DNA of 64,000 bases from Nioella aestuarii (GCF_050896395.1 NZ_JBPBBA010000004.1:131349-195348), one strand, 5' to 3'; shown: positions 17,798 through 26,379, counted from the first letter of the stretch. The notes: generated by a model not told the origin, from the letters alone. Translations and numbers: made by a program.

Positions 17798-18586
17798 TCA
17801 CAAGATCTGATTTTGCTTGGAAAGCTTGAGCAATGTAGCAGAGTGCGTCGAAAAAATAGCCGTATGGTTTCCCTCCGAGGTTAATCTAGAAATGATTGAA
17901 AAAAGGCGAGCCTGTGCCGTGGGGTGTAACGCAATCTCCAATTCATCTATTAGGATTAAGCTTTGAGATGGAAGAGCAAGAACGCGCTTCAACAACTTCA
18001 ATACGCATAGCTCACCAACAGACAGGAGTTTTTCTCCAAAGTAGTCATATGGAGATTGATGACCTTTCCTAATAACAAATGCTTCGTTTACGCCACGTGT
18101 CACATTCACAACCCTAAGGTTACTGAATCGGTTCGTGTTAAAAACCTCATTTGCTAAGTCAATTATTCTTTGATTGGCAGAGCGAGACCGAGCTGGATTG
18201 AAGTCTTCGGGTTTGGGTGTAATCCGATCCGCTGTAGCGCCAATGTGCACGACGCCGTTAAATCCAATTTTTCTTAGAAGCGAGGCCTGACTCCTGGGAC
18301 GTGGAACCCAGCGATGCCTGTTCCTCCTGTAAGCCACACGGCTCTTGTTGACTTGATACGAGACCTGAGCATTTTCAAAGCTAACCAACCGTCGACTTAT
18401 CGATGAGGATGGAAAGTGATCTCTAAATGCATCTTTGTAATTAATTCGATAAAGACAAGTCAGAAGTGCAGATTTGCCTACGCCATTTGCGCCGGTCAAC
18501 AACCAGGTCCCGGATTTTGGTATTGGAAACTCTAGGTGTTGTATCGACTTCAGGTTTCTGATTTCAAGCAAAGGCCTATTACTCAC
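17798..18586 (-). CDS. AAA/ABC-type ATPase, OLD/PARIS-like, N-terminal part of an interrupted AAA-TOPRIM gene
   Basis: 262-residue ATPase of the RecF/SMC/OLD type. Walker A GANGVGKS (32-39), a signature-like LLSVGELCVLKLL (about 185), Walker B LILIDELEIAL (from 210; Asp214, Glu215) and the switch His in FSTHS (His248) are intact. Intact OLD, Gabija GajA and fused PARIS proteins carry a TOPRIM nuclease after this point; here an in-frame TGA at 17798 intervenes. The start is GTG 18586: GGAGG lies 7 nt upstream and the codon overlaps the thyX stop (GTGA), so translation is coupled to thyX. Low G+C points to horizontal acquisition. Likely a phage-defence function, by family analogy only. Confidence 0.75.
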   Translation of the reverse strand: MSNRPLLEIRNLKSIQHLEFPIPKSGTWLLTGANGVGKSALLTCLYRINYKDAFRDHFPSSSISRRLVSFENAQVSYQVNKSRVAYRRNRHRWVPRPRSQASLLRKIGFNGVVHIGATADRITPKPEDFNPARSRSANQRIIDLANEVFNTNRFSNLRVVNVTRGVNEAFVIRKGHQSPYDYFGEKLLSVGELCVLKLLKRVLALPSQSLILIDELEIALHPTAQARLFSIISRLTSEGNHTAIFSTHSATLLKLSKQNQIL

Positions 18587-19488
18587 CCAAACACCTCCAC
18601 AAACTCCCGCCATTCCCCGGCGCTCATGCCGGAGGTCTCCTGCGTCACCGCTTCCCCGGCCAGCCGCCGTCTGATCACCTCGACGCCCTTGCCGCTCAGG
18701 CTCACCCCGCCCATCCGGTAATCTTCGAACGCGCCATAGGCGGCGGGGACCCAGTCCCGCACCATCTCGGCAATCGCCTCCGCATAGACGCGGATTTCAT
18801 ACTGCGCATGGGAATCGGCGCGCAGGCGGAGGAAGTGGAAGAGGTTGTGCAGGTCGGTCTTCCAATACCATTGCGTGTAGACATTGGCGGGCAGGTTCAT
18901 GCGCGCAAGCTCTCGCGCCAGGCCCTGCTGGCCGTCCTGGCTCAGCATCGACTGGTAATTGTCATAGGCGCGGGTCGAATCGTCCTTGAGGATGCGCAGG
19001 ACGCGTTCGGCCTCCTCCCCCTGCAGCACGTCCCCGCGCCCCTGGTTGTTGACCACGGACTGCGCGGCGAGCGCATCGGGGGCGGGGATGTAGAACTCGC
19101 GATCGAGGATCGAGTAGCGGGCGGAATATTCGTTGACGTTCGCCGTGCGGTGGCGAATCCACTGGCGGGCCACGAAAACGGGCAGTTTGACATGCAGCTT
19201 GACCTCGCACATTTCAAACGGGGTGGAGTGCCAGTGGCGCATCAGGTAGCGGATCAAGCCACTGTCATCGCGGGCTTTTTTCGTTCCGGCGCCGTAGCTG
19301 ACACGGGCCGCCTGCACGATGGCGGCATCGTCGCCCATATAGTCCACCACCCGCACAAAGCCATGGTCCAAAACCGGCTGCGCGGTGTAGAGGTGCTTTT
19401 CCATCCCCGGGGCCACCGCGCGCAAAGTGGGTTGCGCATTTTCGCGGGCTGCGGTGATATCGGCCAATTGATCGTCGCTGAGCGGCAT
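18583..19488 (-). CDS. thyX: Flavin-dependent thymidylate synthase ThyX
   Basis: Makes dTMP from dUMP using FAD, NADPH and methylene-tetrahydrofolate. The ThyX motif RHRTANVNEYSARYS is present in the centre of the 301-residue protein, along with the substrate segment STPFEMCEVKLHVKLPVFVARQ. I chose ATG 19488 (MPLSDDQLAD); frames reaching 19635 add an implausible N-terminus. The 3' end overlaps the AAA ATPase start by 4 nt, with the ATPase's ribosome-binding site lying inside thyX. Divergent from the DUF817 gene. Confidence 0.96.
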   Translation of the reverse strand: MPLSDDQLADITAARENAQPTLRAVAPGMEKHLYTAQPVLDHGFVRVVDYMGDDAAIVQAARVSYGAGTKKARDDSGLIRYLMRHWHSTPFEMCEVKLHVKLPVFVARQWIRHRTANVNEYSARYSILDREFYIPAPDALAAQSVVNNQGRGDVLQGEEAERVLRILKDDSTRAYDNYQSMLSQDGQQGLARELARMNLPANVYTQWYWKTDLHNLFHFLRLRADSHAQYEIRVYAEAIAEMVRDWVPAAYGAFEDYRMGGVSLSGKGVEVIRRRLAGEAVTQETSGMSAGEWREFVEVFG

Positions 19489-19577
19489 CGTTTTTCTTTC
19501 TTCTTCGGGGAATCGCGCGTTTCCCATATTTTGCCCCACCGGGGCGCAGGACCGCAAGATAAAGGGGCATTTTAAGC

Positions 19578-20483
19578 ATGGCAGATCGCGGAACCGCCTT
19601 TCTGGAACGCCGTTTGGGGGATTGGGCGCGGGCAAGGTTGCACCCTTACGCGGCCGAATTCATAATGTTCGTCCTGAAACAGGGATGGGCCGCGATGTTC
19701 GGCATCCTGTTCCTGGTGGCGATCATCGGCACCAAGGCGGTCTGGCAGGAGGGATGGGCGCTGGCGCGATACGACGCGCTGTTCCTGTTTGCGGTGGTGA
19801 CGCAGGTGGCGTTTGTCTGGCTGCGGCTGGAGGAGTGGGAGGAGGTGAAGGTGATCGCGCTCTTCCACCTCACCGGCACCATCATGGAAATCTTCAAGCT
19901 GGCGCAGGGATCATGGGATTACCCGGAGCAGGGGATTTTCGAGATCGGCGGCGTGCCGCTTTTTTCCGGCTTCATGTATGCATGCGTGGGCAGCTATATC
20001 GCCCGCGTGATCCGCATCTTTCATATGGAGTTCGCGCCTTACCCGCCCTTCTGGACCACGGTGCTGCTGGCGGGCGCGATCTACGGCAATTTCTTCGCCC
20101 ATCATTTCCTGCCCGATATCCGGGTGGGGCTGTTTCTGGCCACGGTGCTGCTGTTTTGGCGCACCCGCATCTGGTTCTTCCCCGGCACCGACCCGCGCTG
20201 GATGCCGTTGCCTGTGGCCGCGGGGCTGGCGGCCGTCTTCATCTGGATCGCCGAGAATATCGGCACCGTCACGCGCACATGGGCCTATGCGGGGCAGGGG
20301 CAGTTCGACATGGTGTCGCTCGGCAAGCTCGGGTCGTGGTATCTGCTGCTCTATGTCAGCTTCGTGACCGTAACGATCATCATGCGGGACGAGTTGAAGC
20401 CCCATCCGGTTCGCCCCGCCCCACGAGAAATTTATCGCGGTCCCCACGCGACAAGTGACACAAGCCGCGCTACCATTCCCTGA
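19578..20483 (+). CDS. DUF817 family integral membrane protein
   Basis: 301-residue membrane protein with about seven to eight hydrophobic helices, matching DUF817 (YoaT-like), whose members are conserved in Rhodobacterales but uncharacterised. Conserved-looking stretches include TGTIMEIFKLAQGSWDYPE and FAHHFLPDIR, with an Asp/His-rich face that could bind metal or lipid (inference). It is followed by gloA after 19 nt and DUF1194, forming a likely three-gene operon. Confidence 0.82.
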   Translation: MADRGTAFLERRLGDWARARLHPYAAEFIMFVLKQGWAAMFGILFLVAIIGTKAVWQEGWALARYDALFLFAVVTQVAFVWLRLEEWEEVKVIALFHLTGTIMEIFKLAQGSWDYPEQGIFEIGGVPLFSGFMYACVGSYIARVIRIFHMEFAPYPPFWTTVLLAGAIYGNFFAHHFLPDIRVGLFLATVLLFWRTRIWFFPGTDPRWMPLPVAAGLAAVFIWIAENIGTVTRTWAYAGQGQFDMVSLGKLGSWYLLLYVSFVTVTIIMRDELKPHPVRPAPREIYRGPHATSDTSRATIP

Positions 20484-20502
20484 AACGAACAGGGAAATCG
20501 GA

Positions 20503-20931
20503 ATGGCACTCAAATATCTCCACACCATGGTCCGGGTGAAGGATCTGGAGGCCAGCATGGCCTTCTATGCGCTTCTGGGTCTCGTCGAGACCCGCCGCTA
20601 TGACAGCGAGGCTGGACGCTTTACCAATGTCTTCATGGCCCCGCCAGAGCATCCCGAATGCCCACTGGAGCTGACCTATAACTGGGATGGGGATGAGGGG
20701 CTGCCCTCGGACAGTCGCCATTTCGGGCATCTCGCCTATGGGGTCGATAATATCTACGAGCTGTGCCAGCACCTGATGGACAATGGCGTGACGATCAATC
20801 GTCCGCCCCGCGAAGGGCGCATGGCCTTCGTACGCTCGCCGGACAATGTCTCGGTGGAGTTTCTGCAAAACGGTGAGGCATTGCCCCCGGCAGAGCCCTG
20901 GGCCAGCATGGAAAGCACCGGCCATTGGTGA
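20503..20931 (+). CDS. gloA: Lactoylglutathione lyase (glyoxalase I)
   Basis: Detoxifies methylglyoxal by isomerising its glutathione hemithioacetal to S-lactoylglutathione. The 142-residue protein from ATG 20503 contains the expected metal ligands of GloA: His7 (YLHTMVRV), Glu in LELTYNW, His in FGHLAYGV, and Glu in VEFLQ, with the vicinal oxygen chelate beta-alpha-beta repeat. The start at 20455 would run into the DUF817 end and is less likely. It overlaps the DUF1194 gene by 4 nt. Confidence 0.93.
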   Translation: MALKYLHTMVRVKDLEASMAFYALLGLVETRRYDSEAGRFTNVFMAPPEHPECPLELTYNWDGDEGLPSDSRHFGHLAYGVDNIYELCQHLMDNGVTINRPPREGRMAFVRSPDNVSVEFLQNGEALPPAEPWASMESTGHW

Positions 20932-21614
20932 TCCGAGCCGCCCTCCTGGCGCTTGTGATGGCGCTGCTTTCGGGTCCGGCTGTCGCGCAGCAGACCTGCA
21001 GGCTGGCGCTGTTGCTGGCGCTTGATGTCTCGGCCTCGGTCGATGAGGCCGAGCACCAGATCCAGCGCAACGGATTGGCGGCGGCGCTGCTGGCGCCGGA
21101 AGTGCTCGACCCGCTTCTGAACGGTCCGGGCCCGGTGGCGTTGGCGATCTATGAATGGTCGGGGCGGTTTCAGCAGGACGTGATCTCGGATTGGCGTTTG
21201 GTCACCTCGCGCGCGCAGGTGCTGGAGATCGTGGAAGAACTGCAGACCACCCCGCGCACCACAGGTGAGTTTCCCACGGCCATCGGCTATGCGATCGGTT
21301 TCGCCGCCACGATGTTCGAACGCGCGCCGCCCTGTCTTTTCCAAACGCTCGACGTGGCAGGGGACGGCCAGAACAACGATGGCTTTGCCCCGGCGCTGGC
21401 CTATGAACATTTCCCCCTCGACGGAGTCACGGTGAACGGTCTTGCGATTGGCGGGGCGAGCCGCCGGATCGAGGAATATTTCGCAGCAGAGATCATACGC
21501 GGTCCCGGATCCTTCGTGGAACATGCCCTGAACCATCAGGAATTCGAGGACGCCATGCGCCGCAAGCTGGAACGAGAGCTGCGGGTGATGGTGCTTGGCG
21601 CGCTCACGCCTTGA
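20928..21614 (+). CDS. DUF1194 secreted von Willebrand factor A-like protein
   Basis: 228-residue protein starting at GTG 20928, which overlaps the gloA stop (GTGA). An N-terminal signal peptide ends at about AVAQQ. The mature domain has a VWA-like fold with a MIDAS-type DVSASVD motif at about residue 34 and later T/D residues (TLDVAGDGQNND), matching DUF1194. Such proteins are periplasmic with unknown partner. Confidence 0.85.
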   Translation: MIRAALLALVMALLSGPAVAQQTCRLALLLALDVSASVDEAEHQIQRNGLAAALLAPEVLDPLLNGPGPVALAIYEWSGRFQQDVISDWRLVTSRAQVLEIVEELQTTPRTTGEFPTAIGYAIGFAATMFERAPPCLFQTLDVAGDGQNNDGFAPALAYEHFPLDGVTVNGLAIGGASRRIEEYFAAEIIRGPGSFVEHALNHQEFEDAMRRKLERELRVMVLGALTP

Positions 21615-21679
21615 CGCTTTCAGCTTGGATCGAATGTCTCGGGGGAGCTGGAAGGCGACGGGGGTGGCAGCGCCCCAGA

Positions 21680-21773
21680 AACGCTCTTGCAAGAGCGTTG
21701 TGCGCGGCCCGGCCCCGTGACGTCTGGAACGCGCCCGAACCGGGCGCGCGGGTCGATGCGCGCGAAGCGCGCA
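21680..21773. repeat. Cluster of three perfect palindromes between convergent genes
   Basis: Three hairpins in tandem: a 20-bp perfect palindrome AACGCTCTTGCAAGAGCGTT (21680-21699), GCGCCCG-AAC-CGGGCGC (21731-21747) and TGCGCGC-GAA-GCGCGCA (21757-21773). They fill the gap between the DUF1194 gene (+, ends 21614) and the Mth938-like gene (-, ends 21784). No T-runs follow, so they look more like a dispersed intergenic repeat element or RNA-stabilising structure than simple terminators. Confidence 0.6.
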
Positions 21774-21783
21774 GCGAAATCCC

Positions 21784-22137
21784 TCAGACAGGCAGCAACG
21801 CCGCGCCTACGCGGCGGCCTTCGGCCAGCAACACGTTATAGGTCCGCGCAGCAGAGGGCGATCCCATCGGCTCCAGCGGCAGCTCAGCGGCCTCCAGCAC
21901 CCGGCGCAAATCGGCGGGCAGGGGGCTCATGTCCGCGCCGGTCCCGATCAGCAGCACATCAAGCGCGCCGGCCAGCGCCACTAGCGCGCCGGTATCGGTC
22001 AGCCCGCCCCAGGCGCGCACACCGTCCGGCAGGCACAGGACCGGCCCCTGAAAGACCTCTCCGCCAACCCGAAAAAACCCCGGTCCATAGCCATCGACCG
22101 GCCGCGCCTCACCAAAGCTGATCTCGTTCAACTGCAT
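21784..22137 (-). CDS. Mth938-like (DUF498) domain protein
   Basis: 117-residue single-domain protein of the Mth938/NDUFAF3 family. The core VLLIGTGADMSPLPADLRRVLEAAELPLEPM is typical, with the invariant GTG turn. Bacterial members are often encoded next to secDF; eukaryotic relatives assist complex I assembly, but the bacterial role is unproven. It sits 14 bp downstream of the TauE gene on the same strand and probably ends the yajC-secD-secF operon. Confidence 0.88.
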   Translation of the reverse strand: MQLNEISFGEARPVDGYGPGFFRVGGEVFQGPVLCLPDGVRAWGGLTDTGALVALAGALDVLLIGTGADMSPLPADLRRVLEAAELPLEPMGSPSAARTYNVLLAEGRRVGAALLPV

Positions 22138-22151
22138 CTTGTCGCGTCCTC

Positions 22152-22904
22152 TCAGTCCCAGATCGGCAACCCGGTCAGCAGCGCCACCCCGATCACCCCG
22201 TAGGCAGCCCCTCGATAAAGCTTTTCGTGACGCGGATCAAACAGCGCCTGCCCCATCAGCGAGGTCAGGAAGTAGGGCACCGACAGGAGCAGCGCCAGAA
22301 CCACCACACCGAACCCCACCGATCCGCGCAACAAGAGATTGCCGACAACAACCACATCCAGCATGGCGAGGAACAGGATCGTGTTGGCCCGGACAGATGC
22401 CACACCGGTTTGCCCGGCCAGATAGAACAGGATGACCGCAGGCCCGGTCAGCCCGGTCAGGCCGCCGAGCCCACCTGCTGCTGCGCCGATGCCCAAAAGT
22501 CCCGGAAGCGCAACCTGCCCACGATAGCGCCAGCCCGCGATCAAAGCTGTCAGGGTGATCATGGCCACCCCAGCCACGATCCAGCGTACAGCGTCGCGGT
22601 CCAGCTGGGTCAGCAGCGACAGTCCAAGCGGCACCGTCACGAGCGCCGCCAGCCCCATGGTGCCCACCTCGCGCCGGTCCGCCTGTCCCCAGGCCCGCGG
22701 CAGCAGGGCTGCGGTGCTGGCCACGCCGGTCAGCGTGATCAAGGCTATGACGATCTCGGGTTCCAGAAAGATGCCCGCCACCGGGACAAAGATCAGGGCC
22801 GTTCCAAAGCCGGTGAATCCGCGCACAATTCCGGCGGCTGCGATGGTCAGCAGAAGCCAGACCAGCCCCGGTGTTTCCAGGGCTGTGGCCAGGATCTCAG
22901 GCAT
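22152..22904 (-). CDS. TauE/SafE family membrane transporter
   Basis: Permease of the TauE/SafE (DUF81) family, proposed to export sulfite, sulfoacetate or related anions. 250 residues form about eight membrane helices with the usual two repeated halves; the first half shows GIVRGFTGFGTALIFVPV and the second GGLGGLTGLTGPAVILF. It overlaps the end of secF by 8 nt. The substrate cannot be read from the sequence. Confidence 0.88.
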   Translation of the reverse strand: MPEILATALETPGLVWLLLTIAAAGIVRGFTGFGTALIFVPVAGIFLEPEIVIALITLTGVASTAALLPRAWGQADRREVGTMGLAALVTVPLGLSLLTQLDRDAVRWIVAGVAMITLTALIAGWRYRGQVALPGLLGIGAAAGGLGGLTGLTGPAVILFYLAGQTGVASVRANTILFLAMLDVVVVGNLLLRGSVGFGVVVLALLLSVPYFLTSLMGQALFDPRHEKLYRGAAYGVIGVALLTGLPIWD

Positions 22905-23868
22905 CTATGTTGGCAAACTGAGTGCCGCCACCACCGCCATCGGTTTTGGTCCAATCCCGCTTGACCCCAAGGCGCATCAGCAGCGACGAGGCCACGAAGA
23001 CCGAGCTATAGGTCCCGACAATAATACCCCAGATCATCGCGAACACGAACCCACGGATTACGTCGCCGCCAAGTACAAACAGGGCGATCAGCGCAATCAG
23101 CGTGGTGAACGAGGTCATGAATGTCCGGCTCAGCGTGTCGTTGATCGACACATTCAGCAGGTCTTTCAGTTCCATCTTCTTGTATTTGCGCAGGTTCTCG
23201 CGGACCCGGTCAAAGACAATCACCGTATCGTTCAGCGAATAGCCGACAATGGTCAGCAGCGCCGCGATGATGGCCAGATCGAAGCGGATCTGAAGCAGGC
23301 AGAAGATACCGATGGTCAGCGTCACGTCATGAACAAGCGCCGCCACCGCGCCAAGGGAAAACTGCCATTCGAAGCGCAACCAGATGTAGACAAGCACCGC
23401 CCCTATCGCGAGCGCCACTGCGATGATGGCGGTCTGCACCAGTTCCCCCGACACGGTTGGGCCGACGCTCTCGACCGAGGGGAAGGTGATGGTGGGATCG
23501 ACCTGCTGCAAAACGGCCTCGATGGCGGCGATGGTCTCAGCCGTCACCGATTCCTGGCCGTCCTGGGCCTGCACGTTGATCAGCGTCACATGCTCATCTT
23601 CGTCAAAGGTCGGATCAAAGACCTCGGTGATGGAGATATCGCCAAGGTTCAGTTCTTGCAGGGCCTCTCGGTAAGCCGCAACATCGACAGCGGAGTGGGC
23701 ATCGGTCCGGATGGTGGTACCGCCCCGGAAATCGATGCCGAAATTCAGGCCAACGACGAAAAACAGCACGATCGAGGCGATCACGGCGAGGCAGGACGCC
23801 CCAAGCGTAATCGTGTCGAAGCGGAAGAAATTCCAGTTCGTCTCGGACGGAACAAGCTTCAGACGCAT
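22897..23868 (-). CDS. secF: Protein translocase subunit SecF
   Basis: Membrane component of SecDF, which uses the proton gradient to help pull proteins across the Sec channel. 323 residues, six membrane helices, one large periplasmic loop after helix 1, and the family signatures GIDFRGGTTI and GYSLNDTVIVFDRVREN. It follows secD after 4 nt. Confidence 0.96.
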   Translation of the reverse strand: MRLKLVPSETNWNFFRFDTITLGASCLAVIASIVLFFVVGLNFGIDFRGGTTIRTDAHSAVDVAAYREALQELNLGDISITEVFDPTFDEDEHVTLINVQAQDGQESVTAETIAAIEAVLQQVDPTITFPSVESVGPTVSGELVQTAIIAVALAIGAVLVYIWLRFEWQFSLGAVAALVHDVTLTIGIFCLLQIRFDLAIIAALLTIVGYSLNDTVIVFDRVRENLRKYKKMELKDLLNVSINDTLSRTFMTSFTTLIALIALFVLGGDVIRGFVFAMIWGIIVGTYSSVFVASSLLMRLGVKRDWTKTDGGGGGTQFANIDA

Positions 23869-23872
23869 CGGA

Positions 23873-25537
23873 TTACACCTCGATTTTCTTGGGGCGACGG
23901 CGTTCGAACCATAGCAGGATCACAAGCCGGGTAACGTAGATGGCGGTAAAGACCGAGGTCACGATCCCCAGCCCAAGGGTGATGGCAAAACCCCGCACCG
24001 GACCGGATCCCATGACATAGAGGATCACAGCCGTGATGAAGGTGGTAATATTGGCGTCATAGATCGCCGAGCGGGCTTTTTCGTAGCCAAGCTCGATGGC
24101 CCGGGCCGGGCCTTTGGCCGTTTTCAACTCTTCTCGGATGCGCTCGAAAATCAGCACGTTGGCGTCAACGGCCATACCGATGGTCAGCACGATCCCGGCG
24201 ATACCGGGCAAGGTCAGTGTCGCCCCAATGGCCGACAACAGCCCAAAGATCAGCGCCACGTTGATGATCAGCGCGATATTCGCGAAGACACCGAACAGGC
24301 CGTAGCTTGCAACCATGAAGATCAGCACCGCAATGCCAGCAACCATGGCCGCCACTTCGCCTGCGGCGATGCTGTCTGCGCCCAGTTCCGGGCCGATGGT
24401 GCGTTCTTCGAGGAAGCTCATCTCGGCAGGCAGGGCGCCTGCGCGCAGCAGAACCGCCAGTTCGGTCGACTCCTCCACGGTGAAGTTGCCGCTGATCTGG
24501 CCAGAGCCGCCGCAGATTGCCTCTCGGATGGTTGGGGCGGACAGCACTTCGTCATCCAGCACGATGGCAAAGGGTGCGCCGACATTTTCCTGACTGTAGC
24601 GGCAGAAGGTTTGCGCGCCCGAGGTGGTTAGACGGAACGTGACCGACGGCTGGCCGTTCTGGTCAAAGGCAGGCTGTGCATCCGACAGATCCTCGCCCGA
24701 CAGAACCGGGGATTGTTCCAGCCGGTAAAGGATGGAGTCGTCTTCCACATCCGGCACCACGATCTCTCGGGATCCGGCTTCGACATCGCCTTCGCTTCCG
24801 CGACCGGTGACGGGATGGAAGGTGAGCTGTGCGGTGGTGCCGATCAGTCGCTTCAGCTCCTCGGCGCTGCCGATGCCGGGCACCTGGATCAGGATACGCC
24901 GCTCGCCCTGCCGCTGAATGGTGGGTTCGCGGGTGCCGACCTCATCAACGCGGCGGCGCACGATCTCGATCGACTGGCGCATGGTGCGGTCATTGGTGGC
25001 GGCGCGTTCGGCCTCGGACAGGGTGACGATGATGGTATCACCCTCGGCCCGGATATCGAGCGTCATCGCTCCAACGGCTGTTACGCTGCTAACCGGCTGG
25101 GACAGCGTTCGAACGGCGGCCAGTGCGGCGTTCATTCCATCGGGTTGGGAAATCCGCACATGCAGCTCGTCTGCGGGCGAGTCCTGACGGCGGATGGTGC
25201 CGACCGTCTCACGCTCTTCGCGCAGGATGTCGCGAACCGCAGGCCAGAGCGCATCCATCCGCGACTCATAGACGTCTTCAACCTGAACCTCGGCCAAAAG
25301 ATGTGCGCCGCCGCGCAGGTCGAGACCGAGATTGACAAGCGAGGAGGGCAGGAAGCCGGGCCAGCCCGCCAGGTCTTCGGCCACGTCTTCCTCGGTCGCG
25401 AGGCCGGCCTCGATGGCGGCAACGGCGTCGTTATGGCGTTCCACCCGGGGGTAGAACAGATTGGGAATCGCAAACGCGAGCCCGAGGGCGACGAGGCCCC
25501 AGATCAGAACCCGGTTCCAGAGGGGGATATTGAGCAT
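23873..25537 (-). CDS. secD: Protein translocase subunit SecD
   Basis: Partner of SecF in proton-driven protein export. 554 residues with N-terminal LGLDLRGGAHLLAEV, a large periplasmic domain, and the C-terminal helix bundle carrying IGMAVDANVLIFERIREEL, in which the Asp is the proposed proton carrier. It lies 20 bp downstream of yajC and 4 bp upstream of secF. Confidence 0.97.
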   Translation of the reverse strand: MLNIPLWNRVLIWGLVALGLAFAIPNLFYPRVERHNDAVAAIEAGLATEEDVAEDLAGWPGFLPSSLVNLGLDLRGGAHLLAEVQVEDVYESRMDALWPAVRDILREERETVGTIRRQDSPADELHVRISQPDGMNAALAAVRTLSQPVSSVTAVGAMTLDIRAEGDTIIVTLSEAERAATNDRTMRQSIEIVRRRVDEVGTREPTIQRQGERRILIQVPGIGSAEELKRLIGTTAQLTFHPVTGRGSEGDVEAGSREIVVPDVEDDSILYRLEQSPVLSGEDLSDAQPAFDQNGQPSVTFRLTTSGAQTFCRYSQENVGAPFAIVLDDEVLSAPTIREAICGGSGQISGNFTVEESTELAVLLRAGALPAEMSFLEERTIGPELGADSIAAGEVAAMVAGIAVLIFMVASYGLFGVFANIALIINVALIFGLLSAIGATLTLPGIAGIVLTIGMAVDANVLIFERIREELKTAKGPARAIELGYEKARSAIYDANITTFITAVILYVMGSGPVRGFAITLGLGIVTSVFTAIYVTRLVILLWFERRRPKKIEV

Positions 25538-25557
25538 CGTCGCGCCTTCAGGTCTGA

Positions 25558-25839
25558 TTATTCGCTTGCGGGTTCGGTCTTGTTTACAACGCGCACGATG
25601 GTGCTGCGCACGACACGGACCTTGACGCCTTCGGCCAATTCGACCTCGATTTCCTCATCGTCCTTGACCTTGGTGATCTTGCCGATGAAGCCGCCCGAGG
25701 TGATCACCTGATCGCCCCGGCGCAGGGCCTCGATCATCGCCTGATGTTGCTTGCGCTGCTGCTGCTGCGGGCGGATCATCAGGAAATACATGATCACGAA
25801 GATCAGGATAAGCGGGATAAAGCTGCCGATGGCTTCCAT
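25558..25839 (-). CDS. yajC: Preprotein translocase subunit YajC
   Basis: Small membrane protein associated with SecDF. From the ATG at 25839 it has 93 residues: one membrane helix (about 6-22) ending in MIRPQQQQRKQ, then the cytosolic domain with LRRGDQVITSGGFIGKI. Longer upstream frames on the same strand are spurious. First gene of the yajC-secD-secF-tauE-Mth938 operon. Confidence 0.95.
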   Translation of the reverse strand: MEAIGSFIPLILIFVIMYFLMIRPQQQQRKQHQAMIEALRRGDQVITSGGFIGKITKVKDDEEIEVELAEGVKVRVVRSTIVRVVNKTEPASE

Positions 25840-26029
25840 TCTGGGGCGTCCTTTTTTGGTCCGTGGCACGGGTGGCCAAAGCTGAGTGCGCCCCCGTGAA
25901 ATCGGCGGCACGTTACTGGCGCAAAAGGAGAAGCGCAAGGCGCGCTGGCGGCGATTGCCCCTCCCCAAGGCCGGATAATGGGGGATATGGTGCGAGTTAG
26001 GGAAAACGCAATGCGTGAGAGGGTGGTTA

Positions 26030-26379
26030 ATGAGTGACACAGTGACGTTGCCGGTCAGCCCGGAGACCTTCTGGGGGCTGACCTTACTTGCGCGGAGATG
26101 CAGGGGGCTGACTTCAGGGGTGCGAAGATGAGTGAGTGCACATACCTCACAGCGGCTACTCTTCGAGGTGCCGATGTGAGGTATGTGAATGAAACAACCA
26201 TTGCACAGTTGCGGGACCATTGGGGAGATATTTTCGCTGATGGAAAGGTGCAAGTCCCTGAACGTGCGCGCCCGGAACACTGGGCAGATGATGAACTTAG
26301 CTGGAGTTACTTCCGTTCTCGTTGGCACGCCTGGCAGGAAACTCTGCTCGATTTCGACCCCTCCTGGCGCGGCGAGTAG
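26030..26379 (+). pseudogene. Pentapeptide-repeat protein, frameshifted
   Basis: An ATG at 26030 (GAGAGGG upstream) opens a frame reading MSDTVTLPVSPETFWG that soon ends. A second frame, open without a good start and containing an internal ATG at 26098, continues as GADLTCAEMQGADFRGAKM, with A(D/N)LXX pentapeptide repeats, and a C-terminal region to 26379. The two join if one base is removed from the five-G run at 26073-26077, giving about 116 residues. So the gene looks interrupted by a +1 slip, unless it is a sequencing artefact or a short protein really starts at 26098. Pentapeptide proteins form right-handed beta-helices; the function of this one is unknown. Confidence 0.55.

Noticed and set aside
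17798..17800. TGA as a selenocysteine codon in the AAA-TOPRIM gene
   Set aside because: No SECIS-like hairpin is evident just after the codon and no selenoprotein has this domain arrangement; nonsense mutation, readthrough or error are simpler.
22555..23934. 459-codon plus-strand frame over tauE/secF
   Set aside because: Antisense shadow; secF motifs are on the minus strand.
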